A stretch of 64,000 bases of DNA, from the NCBI GenBank assembly GCA_020636475.1, contig JACJXU010000011.1, positions 1 to 64,000 of the forward strand, written 5' to 3'. The position numbers and the translations under genes were made by a program. Source of the DNA: Chitinophagales bacterium. GTDB taxonomy: Bacteria > Bacteroidota > Bacteroidia > Chitinophagales > UBA2359. The notes below the pieces were generated by a model, which had not been told where the DNA came from, searched no databases, and saw only the letters and a list, made by a program, of their open reading frames with translations. This document shows positions 26,087 to 35,750 of the stretch, piece by piece; position 1 is the stretch's first letter; every line of letters begins with the position of its first letter.

Positions 26087-27091
26087 TTAGAAAAACAACA
26101 AACTCAGCACAAAATATAGCAGCCACACCAAACTCGCCGACAATAGATACGAAAGTGTGAGAAAACTACTTTTCAAAATAGTTTTCCACCAAGCCTGCCC
26201 GTACATTTTGCGCATTGCCAACAAAAAATACACTCCCAGCAATATTATCGCTACAACAATACTCGTGGCATAAAAATTATTGAACAGCAAATAAACACTC
26301 AAAACGACAAAAATAAACGCATGAAAATGCAGGGAAAAGATAAGATTTTGGAGAAAATAAATGTCTTTGTGTCGCAAAAACACCAAACTCAGCCACATTG
26401 CCAAAACCGGCACCAAACAAAACACCGCCCAAGTAATATGTGCGAAAATATAAAAGCCCAAATCCCGCTGCCCGGCGCGCGACAATTTGAGCAGTTGCAA
26501 ACCCAAAAGGCGTTTGGTGGAATTAGGCTCCAAACCCACACTATCGGCAAAGGCTTCGGGCGAGATATCCGAAGCGGCGAGAGCGATATACGTTTTTATT
26601 TCATTGCTATCAAGGGTGTCTTTTTTCTTAAAAACATTCACATTCACTACTTCGTCACTTATGTTCACGGTGTCTTTTTGTTTTTTCACTATCTCCGTCA
26701 TCACCATTTCCGCAAGAGACTGAGAGGAAGTTTCTTTCAGCATCGAATTTATTTTTAAATTCAGCAAAAAGAAAAACACGACCCCCAACCAAATAAACAA
26801 ACGCACCGGCGGCACAAAACGAATACGCTTGCCTTGCCAATACATTTTGCTAAGCATGCCCGGCTTCAGCAACAATAGTTTCAAACTCTGAAACACTTTG
26901 GTATCGAAAGCGAACAAATCGCCCAAAAAATCGATGACTAACTGACTAAATCGCAAATGTTTGTTGCTGTTTTCTTGTCCGCAATTCGGGCAATAGTTGT
27001 CGTAGAGGCTCTGGGCAAAGGGAAAGTTACAATTTTCGCAGGCACTACTTTTAGTTTTCGGTTTCATAGGCAATTTTTCATTTTCAGGCAT
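26087..27091 (-). CDS. DUF3667 membrane protein with N-terminal zinc ribbon
   Basis: The protein has 334 aa. The N-terminus carries a ribbon (CENCNFPF and CPNCGQEN), followed by the DUF3667 signature LVIDFLGDLFAFDTKVFQSLK, then LLLKPGMLSKMYWQGKRIRF and VPPVRLFIWLGVVFFFLL. About five hydrophobic segments follow (at ~115, 215, 250, 270, 305). The family is widespread in Bacteroidota with no proven role. ATG 27091 is used; ATG 27066 is an alternative that also precedes the ribbon. Confidence 0.85.
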   Translation of the reverse strand: MPENEKLPMKPKTKSSACENCNFPFAQSLYDNYCPNCGQENSNKHLRFSQLVIDFLGDLFAFDTKVFQSLKLLLLKPGMLSKMYWQGKRIRFVPPVRLFIWLGVVFFFLLNLKINSMLKETSSQSLAEMVMTEIVKKQKDTVNISDEVVNVNVFKKKDTLDSNEIKTYIALAASDISPEAFADSVGLEPNSTKRLLGLQLLKLSRAGQRDLGFYIFAHITWAVFCLVPVLAMWLSLVFLRHKDIYFLQNLIFSLHFHAFIFVVLSVYLLFNNFYATSIVVAIILLGVYFLLAMRKMYGQAWWKTILKSSFLTLSYLLSASLVWLLYFVLSLLFF

Positions 27092-27161
27092 AAAATTAAA
27101 ACAGTCCCTAAAAATAATAAATTATATTTGCCCTTAATTTCTCATCAGCCGAAAAACATTT

Positions 27162-27878
27162 ATGCCCAAGATACTAAGTATTGTAATTCCCGCTTACAAC
27201 GAAGAAAAAACCATTACGACCATCTTAGACAAAATAAATGAAGTGGTATTGATTAACGCAATGACGAAGGAAATTATCGTGGTAAACGATTGCTCGAAAG
27301 ATGCAACCGAAAGCGTAATACAACAGTACCAGCAGCAAAATCCACAAGCCAATATTCGCTACTTTAAGCACGAAGTGAACAAGGGCAAGGGTGCCGCTTT
27401 GAACACTGGTTTTGCCCAAGCAACTGGCGACTACGTGGTAGTGCAAGATGCAGACTTGGAATATGACCCGCAGGAGTTTAATATTTTGCTCGCTCCTTTG
27501 GAAAATGGCTTCGCCGATGTAGTGTATGGTTCGCGTTTTATTGGTGGCAAGCCGCACCGAATTTTGTTTTTTTGGCATACTATCGGCAATAAGTTCTTAA
27601 CATTTTTGTCCAATATGTTCACCAATCTGAACCTTACGGACATGGAAACTTGCTACAAATTGTTTCGCCGAGAAATTATTCAAAGCATTACGCTCAAAGA
27701 AAATCGCTTTGGTATTGAGCCGGAGGTTACGGCAAAAATTGCCCGCATACCCAAAATTCGCATTTACGAAGTAGGTATTTCTTATTACGGACGCACGTAT
27801 GAGGAAGGAAAAAAGATAAATTGGCAGGACGGTTTTCGCGCCATTTACTGCATTCTAAAATACAATTTGTGGGGCTAA
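27162..27878 (+). CDS. family 2 glycosyltransferase (dolichol-phosphate-mannose-synthase-like)
   Basis: The protein (238 aa) is a GT-A fold transferase using a nucleotide sugar: [14 protein letters not shown] at the N-terminus, [21 protein letters not shown], and the metal-binding [24 protein letters not shown] and [12 protein letters not shown] are typical of the DPM1-like subgroup, which moves a sugar to polyprenyl phosphate. There is no C-terminal membrane region, so it is soluble or peripheral. It is probably cell-surface glycan related and divergent from the DUF3667 gene. TATATTTG at 27123-27130 could be its -7 box. Confidence 0.88.
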   Translation: MPKILSIVIPAYNEEKTITTILDKINEVVLINAMTKEIIVVNDCSKDATESVIQQYQQQNPQANIRYFKHEVNKGKGAALNTGFAQATGDYVVVQDADLEYDPQEFNILLAPLENGFADVVYGSRFIGGKPHRILFFWHTIGNKFLTFLSNMFTNLNLTDMETCYKLFRREIIQSITLKENRFGIEPEVTAKIARIPKIRIYEVGISYYGRTYEEGKKINWQDGFRAIYCILKYNLWG

Positions 27879-27986
27879 GTTGTTCAAAAGCGTATCATTT
27901 GCGCTAAAAAATTGCTTTTTAGGAATTTTTAATGTCTATTTCTGCACAAACTGTTATAAAAACGCTAATTTCTTAGGGTTTGTGCT

Positions 27987-27994
27987 TACCTTTG
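27987..27994 (+). promoter_or_regulatory. candidate -7 box for the adhesin gene
   Basis: TACCTTTG is an exact match to TAnnTTTG, 103 bp before ATG 28097. It excludes a start at the in-frame GTG 27980, which would lie upstream of the transcript. No clear -33 TTTG is seen at 19-21 bp. Confidence 0.4.
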
Positions 27995-28096
27995 TGGGCT
28001 AAAATTCAGTTTTCCCAAGCAGTGTATTACATACCCACAACGCAAAATAAGAAATTCTGGAAACATATAACGGCTTTCTTGTATAAAAAACAGCCG

Positions 28097-31000
28097 ATGC
28101 TATCTTGGATAGTTGCTTGTAGCCTGCTGTTTGTTTTTGCCACAACACACGGTTTTGCTTGCGATAATTCGGGCTTTACAGTTCAAACACCTACCCTCAA
28201 TCCAAACGGCACCGTTAGTTTACCCATTGTTATTCATATTGATGGCAATACTACTCCCGGCGTTCCCGATACGCACGGTATTATTTTTAGTGCCGATGCG
28301 CCAATTGTTTCTGTTTCACCCAACTGCATTACCAATCCTAATACAGGCGTACAAATTTGCGCTACCATTAATGGCACTACCGTCATTTGGGGCGACCCTG
28401 AAAATTTATCAGTCGATTTTTTAGATGCCGACACCGAGCCTGCGGTTAGTATTCCGGCAATTATTACCTTAGCTTCTTGGCCCAGCAGTTGGAATGGTAG
28501 CGGGCAAGAGGCTTATTATAGTCAAATTAATACAGTATATTGTGCTGCGGACTCAATTTGCTATTGCCCTACGGGTCCCATTGCGCCATTTTCGTATGAT
28601 TTTGAAGGGGTAATTTCGCCACCTAACTGTGGTGCGCCGCCTATTTTGGTTAATACTACACCTACCCAAGTAATTACTTGTGAGTTCGAACCTTTTACTT
28701 TTGGCGTAAATGCCACCAATGCCGATTATATTATTTGGACTGCCGACCCAAACCCGGAAGTACAATGGGCTCCCGGCAGTTTAACCATTCCCGTTCCTTC
28801 TAATGCTACCACACCGAGTGTACAGCAATTTTCTTTAAATTTATTAAATAATAATATTCCCCTTGCCAATACAGGTATTTCGGTTTATGCCATCAACGAA
28901 TGTGGGCAATCCAGCGTCATTACCTTTAGCGTAGGCGTACACAATGTATATCCTGCTACGCAAGACACGCTGTACCTTTGCAGCAACGAAACAGTAACTT
29001 TGGCAGATGGCAATGCTTACAGTTTGAGTAATTTGGGGGCAGTTTTGCATTTATCTTCCGAATACGGCTGTGACTCTACGGCATTTATTACCTTTTTGTC
29101 CAAACCGCCCATAGAAGGTCCCGACCAAATGCTCAGTATTTGCACGAGTGCAACTTTTACGGCTCCTGACGGAGAAATTCTTTCTCCCGGCGACCCTCCT
29201 TATCCGGTGACGCTACAAACAGCCGATGGTTGCGATTCTACGGTTACTTATATTATTTCCGGCATTCCGCCAAAAAATAAATATATTCCACTTTTCGCTT
29301 GTCCAGAAGAATTTGCCTACATTGCTTCTTTAGATAAATATCTTCTCGCCGGAACAACTTGGGACACTACTTTGGTAGCTGCTTCGGGCTGTGACTCTAT
29401 TGCACATTATACGGTTAATGAATATCCAACTTACGAAGAAAATATTACCGAATGGGTTTGCCAAGGCGATGTTTTTGTTTACAATAATATTTCTTTAGGT
29501 CCGGGAAGCAATAATACATTTAATTTACAAACAGATAACGGCTGCGATTCAACCATTAATTTATCGGTAAAAGCCTATCCTGTAGATACAAGTTTTTTAG
29601 ATATTCCACTCTGTGAAGGAACAAGTACCGAAATTGAAAATGTGACAATTTTTGCGGGAGATACCACCTTCATTACCTTAACGGATACGAATCAATGCGA
29701 TTCGATATTAATAGTTCGTAGCAATGCTATTGCGCCGCTTACTACTTCGCTGACCGAAGCCGTTTGTGCGGGAGGATTTTATACTATAGAAGGTGTAAAT
29801 ATTCCGGCAGGAAGCAGCGATACGCTGTATTTAACGAGTTCACTTTCTTGCGATTCTATTGTTTATGTTACGGTAAATGAGTTACCCGTTATCACCAATA
29901 CCAAAGATACTTCCGCTTGTGCAGGAAGTTTTGTAGAAATTGAAGGAGTTTCGATTATTGCCGGAGCAAGTGATACTTTACATTTAACTGCCGCTTCAGG
30001 CTGCGATTCTTTGTTGATTGTAAATGTTAGTGAAACCGAGGCAATTACGAATAGTATTGATTTAGATGCTTGCGAAAATAGTAGCACTTTCTTTGATGGT
30101 GTGGAACTTTTTCCCAATACTTCTACGCCTTTCAATTACACTTCTGCCGCAGGTTGCGATTCTGTGCTTACCGTAACGGTGAATGAAGTTGCCGCAATTA
30201 CAAATGAGATTTTCATTGATGCTTGCGAAAATAGTAGCACTTTCTTTGATGGTGTGGAGCTTTTTCCCAATACTTCTACGCCTTTCAATTACACTTCTGC
30301 CGCAGGTTGCGATTCTGTGCTTACCGTAACGGTGAATGAAGTCGCCGCAATTACAAATGAGATTTTCATTGATGCTTGCGAAAATAGCAGCACTTTCTTT
30401 GATGGTGTGGAGCTTTTTCCCAATACTTCTACGCCTTTCAATTACACTTCTGCCGCAGGCTGCGATTCTCTGCTTTTACGGTAACGGTGAATGAAGTTGC
30501 CGCAATTACAAATGAGATTTTCATTGATGCTTGCGAAAATAGTAGCACTTTCTTTGATGGGGTGGAGCTTTTTCCCAATACTTCTACGCCTTTCAATTAC
30601 ACTTCTTCCGCAGGTTGCGATTCTGTGCTTACCGTGACGGTGAATGAAGTTGCCGCAATTACAAATGAGATTTTCATTGATGCTTGCGAAAATAGTAGCA
30701 CTTTCTTTGATGGGGTGGAGCTTTTTCCCAATACTTCTACGCCTTTCAATTACACTTCTTCCGCAGGTTGCGATTCTGTCCTTACGGTTACGGTCAATGA
30801 AGTTGCGGCAATTACAAATGAGATTTTCTTGAACGCTTGCGAAAATAGTAGCACTTTCTTTGATGGGGTGGAACTTTTTCCCAACACTTCTACGCCTTTC
30901 AATTATACTTCTGCCGCAGGTTGCGATTCTGTGCTTACCGTGACGGTGAATGAAGTGGCTGCAATTACCAATGAAATTTTTCTTGAACGCTTGCGAAAAT

Positions 31001-32491
31001 AGCAGCACTTTCTTTGATGGGGTGGAACTTTTTCCCAATACTTCTACGCCTTTCAATTATACTTCTGCCGCAGGTTGCGATTCTGTCCTTACGGTAACGG
31101 TGAATGAAGTAGCGGCGATTACCAATGAAATTTTCTTGAACGCTTGCGAAAATAGTAGCACTTTCTTCGATGGGGTGGAACTTTTTCCAAACACTTCTAC
31201 GCCTTTCAATTACACTTCTGCCGCAGGTTGCGATTCTGTGCTTACCGTAACGGTGAATGAAGTTGCGGCGATTACCGATGAGATTTTCATTGATGCTTGC
31301 GAAAATAGCAGCACTTTCTTTGATGGGGTGGAGCTTTTTCCCAATACTTCTACGCCTTTCAATTATACTTCTGCCGCAGGTTGCGATTCTGTGCTTACGG
31401 TGACGGTTAATGAAGTCGCGGCGATTCCAGCAACTTTAATTGATACGCTCATTTGTGAAGGCAGTTCTATTATTATTGATAATAAACCATTGGTCGCTGG
31501 CGACAGCGTTACCGTAACATTTTCCACTTTATCCAACTGTGATTCTACGGTTATTTACCACGTTGTAGGTATTGAAAATTTTGAGACCTCAAAAGATACC
31601 TTTAATTTGTGCCAATGAAACTGTAGTTTGGGAAAATATTAATATTCAAGCGGGCAATTCTCATAGCTTCGATTATGTATCTACGCAAGGCTGTGACTCT
31701 ACTTTTACCTTAAATGTCATCGCCCAACAGCCACCCAGTATTTTGTCGCAAACCAATGACGTAAATTGCTTCGGCGACCATAACGGAAGTATTGAAATAA
31801 TGGGCGACTTGACGAATTTAGTCTTTTCCCTTGACGGCGAAAACTTCCAAAATGATGCTATTTTCACTAATTTAAGTTCAGGTACTTATACTTTGACGAT
31901 TGAAGATTTAAGCCAAAACTGTTTTTATACCGAAACGCTGTCACTCCTTACACCCGAAGCATTAAGCCTCGACTTAGGCGATGACATAGAAACTTATGCT
32001 GAACAAACGGTGCAAATCAATGCCTCGAGCAATAGCAATAATATCGCAAGCTACAACTGGCAAAGCAATAGTGATTTGAGTTGCGAAGATTGCTTAAATC
32101 CAACATTTATCGCGAATAGTTCGGAGGAAATAAGCCTACAGATTACCGATGAAAATGGTTGTACTGCCGCCGATACACTTCAAGTAACGGTGCAAAATGT
32201 ACACGATGGTGCGTTGTTTATGCCCAGTGCTTTTAGTCCGAATGGCGATGGCGTGAATGATGTATTCCGACCAATAACAAAAGGTTCTGTCGAAATTTTG
32301 AACTGGAAAATTTTTTAATCGCTGGGGGATTTGGTATTTGAAGCAGACGGCAACAACGCTTCGTGGGACGGTACAAACAAAGGCATTAGCTGTGATATTG
32401 GCGTTTTGTTTGGGTAATAAATTACAAAACTTTTTCCGAAACAGGTGAAATTATAGCTTCTGAGCAAGGCAATGTAAGCATTATCCGATAA
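28097..32491 (+). pseudogene. large repeat-rich secreted adhesin with CHU_C-type T9SS tail, frame broken
   Basis: From ATG 28097 a signal peptide (MLSWIVACSLLFVFATTHGF) leads into ~650 residues with recurring GCDS-x motifs, then nine 51-residue repeats (30041-31420). After a few more GCDS units comes a gliding-motility-type C-terminal domain (MPSAFSPNGDGVNDVFRP), which marks T9SS cargo. The reading frame is broken at ~30475, ~30980, ~31605, ~32315, ~32327 and ~32406, each time by one or two bases, mostly in T or G runs. Correcting them gives one protein of ~1460 aa ending EQGNVSIIR at 32491. I think it is an intact gene with sequencing errors, but it is listed as broken as read. Confidence 0.75.
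30041..31420 (+). repeat. nine tandem 153-bp repeats in the adhesin gene
   Basis: Each unit encodes 51 residues of the form DACENSSTFFDGVELFPNTS ... GCDSVLTVTVNEVAAITNEI. The anchor TTTCTTTGATGG (TTTCTTCGATGG in unit 8) occurs at 30088, 30241, 30394, 30549, 30702, 30855, 31009, 31162 and 31315. Spacing is 153 except 155 between units 3-4 and 154 between units 6-7, which are the frameshifts. Units are nearly identical with mostly synonymous differences. Confidence 0.93.
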
Positions 32492-33464
32492 ATGAACACT
32501 TTGCAAAAACCATTGCGCATTTTAGTAGTCCGTTTTAGTTCTATCGGCGATATTGTACTTACTACGCCTTTAGTGCGTTGTTTGGCACAGCAACTTCCAC
32601 AAGCCGAAATCCATTATGCCACTTTTTGCAAAATATCACAGCGTTTTAGTGGTTAATCCTTTTATCAGAAAATTTCATTTATTAGCGGAAAATAATTGGA
32701 AGGATTTTTTACATGATTTACAAACAGAAAATTTTGATTATGTAATAGACCTCCACCACAATTTGCGAACCCTTAGAATTAAGCAAAAACTACACACGAA
32801 TAGCTTTTTTCCGAAACTCAATGTACAAAATGGTTGTTGGTGAATTTTAAGTGGAATATTATGCCGGATAATACATATTGTGGATAGATATATGGAAACG
32901 GTAAAATCGTTGAATGTGCAGTACGATGGCGAAGGTTTGATTTTTTATCGCGAAAGAAGCACAAAATTTATCCGAAATATTTACTTTTCAAAAGCCTTTA
33001 TTGCATTAGCCATTGGCGGACAACACGCCACCAAGCGTTTGCCTGCCGATAAATTAATAGAACTGTGTAATCTTTTACGCCAATATCCTTTGGTATTGTT
33101 GGGAGGAAAAGAAGATGCTGCCATTGCTCAAGAAATTGTAACACAAAGTGAGGCACAAATTGTAAATGCCTGCGGACAACTCAATCTTGCCCAATCAGCG
33201 GAAGTAATTCGCCGCGCCGGCTTCATTGTAAGTCACGATACGGGCTTAATGCACATTGCGGCAGCTTTAGATAAAAATATGGTTTCGGTTTGGGGAAATA
33301 CGGTGCCAGTTTTGGGTATGTATCCTTTTTATAAAAATAACAGTACCGCCAAACACTTTATGGCAGAAGTAGCAAATTTAGGCTGCCGCCCGTGTTCTAA
33401 AATTGGCTACAATACTTGCCCTAAAAACATTTTCGCTGATAAAGATATAATACAAAAGCGATAG
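32492..33464 (+). pseudogene. family 9 glycosyltransferase (heptosyltransferase-like), frame broken
   Basis: An LPS-core-type transferase. The start MNTLQKPLRILVVRFSSIGD, then IVLTTPLVRCLAQQ, fits GT9; YVIDLHHNLRTLRIKQKL and VSHDTGLMHIAAALDKNMVS are in later segments; the end LGCRPCSKIGYNTCPK is diagnostic. The frame shifts at ~32625 (one extra T in a T5 run), ~32828 (missing A), ~32870 and ~33425 (missing A, which hides the usual KKHFRC ending). The ATG directly follows the adhesin stop. With corrections it is a normal-length gene of ~325 aa. Confidence 0.78.
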
Positions 33465-33520
33465 CAGATTTTGTGATAAAAACCTACCATCGCTTTAATA
33501 TTTTACAAAAAAATCGGGAA

Positions 33521-34503
33521 TTATTTCACCATATACAACACCTCTTGTACCGCTTTCACTACACGCTCGGGATTAGGGCAACCAAGCATCAATAAGTGTT
33601 GGTGCGTACGCCAAAGGTGTGTCTTTGCTACACACGCGGGCTATGGGCGCATCTAAGTAATCGAAAGCGCGATACTGCACAATATGCGAAAGTTCCGAAG
33701 CAATACCGCTAAGGGTAATTTTACTTTTCTTCAATTACCAAACGGTTTGTTTTTTTCACCGAATTGATAACCGTAGTATAATCCATCGGACGAATGGTAC
33801 GCAAATCTATTACTTCTGCTTCAATACCTTGCTGCGCTAAAATATCGGCACTTTCTAAGGCTACTTTCATCATTTTGTTGTACGATACAATGGTCACATC
33901 TTTGCCTTCGCGCTTAATGTCCGCTACGCCAATAGGAATTAAGTATTCTTCTTCCGGCACTTCGCCCGTATCGGAATACATTACCTCCGACTCCATAAAC
34001 ACCACCGGGTCGTCATCGCGAATGGCAGATTTGAGTAAGCCTTTTGCATCGTAAGGCGTAGAAATAGAAATAACTTTCAAGCCCGGAATATTACCATAAA
34101 ACGCCTCAAAACTTTGAGAGTGTGTTGCCGCCAATTGTCCCGCAGAGCCATTGTTGCTGCGGAAAATAATAGGACAACTAAACTGCCCGCCAGACATTTG
34201 CAACATTTTTGCCGCAGAATTTATAATCTGGTCGGCAGCTAAAATGGCAAAGTTCCACGTCATAAATTCTATCACAGGGCGCAGTCCGTTCATAGACGCT
34301 CCCACGCCCAATCCGCAAAACCCAGTTCGGAAATAGGTGTATCTATTACACGCTCGGCACCAAATTCGTCCAACATCCCCTGGCCCACTTTGTAAGCTCC
34401 ATTGTATTCTGCCACCTTTCTCCCATCAAAAACACACGCATATCGCGGCGCATTTTTCGCTCATCGCTTCGCGTATGGCTTCACGCATCTGTATTTTTCG
34501 CAT
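33521..34503 (-). pseudogene. pdhB: pyruvate dehydrogenase E1 component subunit beta, frame broken
   Basis: E1-beta subunit of pyruvate dehydrogenase (thiamine-diphosphate-dependent decarboxylation of pyruvate). The central block reads cleanly: [50 protein letters not shown] and VIDLRTIRPMDYTTV. The N-terminus (MRKIQMREAIREAM from ATG 34503, then [10 protein letters not shown] and [12 protein letters not shown]) and C-terminus (IASELSHIVQYRAFDYLDAP to VVKAVQEVLYMVK, stop 33521) are in other frames, so at least four indels are needed. This is normally an essential gene, so sequencing error is the likely reason. Confidence 0.78.
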
Positions 34504-34520
34504 CTTATTTTTTTTTGCAA

Positions 34521-34528
34521 CAAAGGTA
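34521..34528 (-). promoter_or_regulatory. candidate -7 box for pdhB
   Basis: On the minus strand this reads TACCTTTG, an exact TAnnTTTG match, 17 bp before ATG 34503. Confidence 0.45.
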
Positions 34529-34585
34529 CAAAACATAATGTTAAATTGCAGCCGTTTTATTCATCTTTATTCAAAAGATAGCTTC

Positions 34586-34996
34586 ATGATTTATAGTAAA
34601 TTCTTTTTAGTAGCTGCCGGTTTTAGGCGCGCTGGCAGTAATTTTGGGTGCTTTTGGCGCACACGCATTGCGCGCGCACTTATCCGCCGACCAAATTCGT
34701 ATTTATGGAAACAGGCGTTCATTATCAGTTTTTCATGTGCTGGCACTGTTGGCAGTGGGCATATCTATGCAATTTTTAACCAATGAAAATACAGCACTTT
34801 TCCGCTGGGCAGGTATTTTATTTATAATAGGAATATTGTTTTTTTCCGGTTCTTTGTATTTGTTGGCAAGTTGCGATATGCTTTCCATTCAATCACTCCA
34901 CACCCATTTTAGGGACCCATAACACCTTTAGGCGGATTGAGTTTTTATTGCGGGCTGGGTTTGTTTTGCGCTGGCTTGGTGGCAGCAAAAGGGTAA
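34586..34996 (+). pseudogene. DUF423 family membrane protein, frame broken
   Basis: The translated pieces give the DUF423 pattern: IYSKFFLVAAGF, then VILGAFGAHALRAHLSADQI, YQFFHVLALLAVGISMQF, RWAGILFIIGILFFSGSLYL, and PLGGLSFI...AGWVCFALAWWQQKG. This is a ~130-residue inner-membrane protein with four helices and no known role. Frame corrections are needed at ~34618 (two missing T), ~34706 (extra G), ~34728 (missing T) and ~34910. It is divergent from pdhB. Confidence 0.7.
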
Positions 34997-35051
34997 TTTT
35001 TTCAACTTGTCCTAATTAGCATTTTTTTTAGGACTATTAAGATAAATCAAG

Positions 35052-35435
35052 ATGCATAAGTACGATGAAATAATCTACAAAAATCAATGGATATTGCCAT
35101 GAAGAGCCATGAAGATACATAATACCTTAGGCAATGGTTTTCAAGAGAGTTATTTACCAACGTTGTTTAGCTATTGAGTTAGGGCGGGTAGGTCTTGGCT
35201 TCGCTCGTGAAATTGAACAAGATATTTTTGTGATGGAATACTTGTCGGCACGCGAAGAGTCGATTTTATTGTTGAAAACGATATTGTGGTGGAATTGAAA
35301 GCAGTTATCAATTTGGAAGATGTTCATTTGGCGCAGGCAAAAAATTATGTAGTTGCCTACAATAAACCTATTGGACTGCTAATAAATTTCGGCGCAAATA
35401 ATCTTCAATTTAAGAAAATATTTAATCCTAAATAA
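35052..35435 (+). pseudogene. GxxExxY family protein, frame broken
   Basis: The recognisable parts are AMKIHNTLGNGFQES (the GxxExxY region), REIEQDIF, RRVDFIVENDIVVELKAVIN and AKNYVVAYNKPIGLLINFGA up to the stop at 35435. The family is a PD-(D/E)xK-like nuclease fold, seen here as D-F-I-V...E-L-K, with unknown function, often associated with mobile or genome-plastic regions. At least three frame changes are needed (~35100-35260). Unlike pdhB, real decay is possible because the family is dispensable. Confidence 0.68.
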
Positions 35436-35750
35436 CGTCAGAATCAAGATTTACAGGATTAAATGATGGACAGAATTTGAATGATAAAATATATCTAATA
35501 ATACTGAGCATCCTGATACAGACAATAATCACGAAAATCCTAAAATCAAGTAAATCCTGATACAGACGAACTTTGGCACAACCACATAATCATGTTTTAG
35601 AACCCATCTATAAAAATACCAAACCGAATAATGAAAAAATAACAACCTAAGCACTCTGCCCGTAAACATTTTTACGATTAACTTCTTATTTCTATTTCCC
35701 TAAAAAAATTCCGCATAATCGTAATTTTGTAAAAATATTAACATTTTCTT
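35436..35750. other. intergenic region with short repeats
   Basis: About 315 bp without coding signal. ATCCTGATACAGAC occurs twice (near 35508 and 35556). The segment 35615-35641 (AATACCAAACCGAATAATGA...) resembles the left end of the dispersed elements at 13233 and 15878. TAATTTTG at 35722-35729 could be the -7 box of gcvP. Confidence 0.5.

Noticed and set aside
25719..26090. 123-residue plus-strand frame
   Set aside because: It overlaps the small membrane protein gene on the minus strand and starts within a T-rich stretch. The minus-strand frame has a clear membrane helix and ATG start.
30442..31056. 204-residue minus-strand frame in the adhesin repeats
   Set aside because: It is the reverse frame of the 153-bp repeats; its repetition mirrors the repeats and it has no coding signal of its own.
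30041..31420. CRISPR-like array
   Set aside because: Units are contiguous 153-bp coding repeats without spacers, so this is a protein repeat and not a CRISPR.
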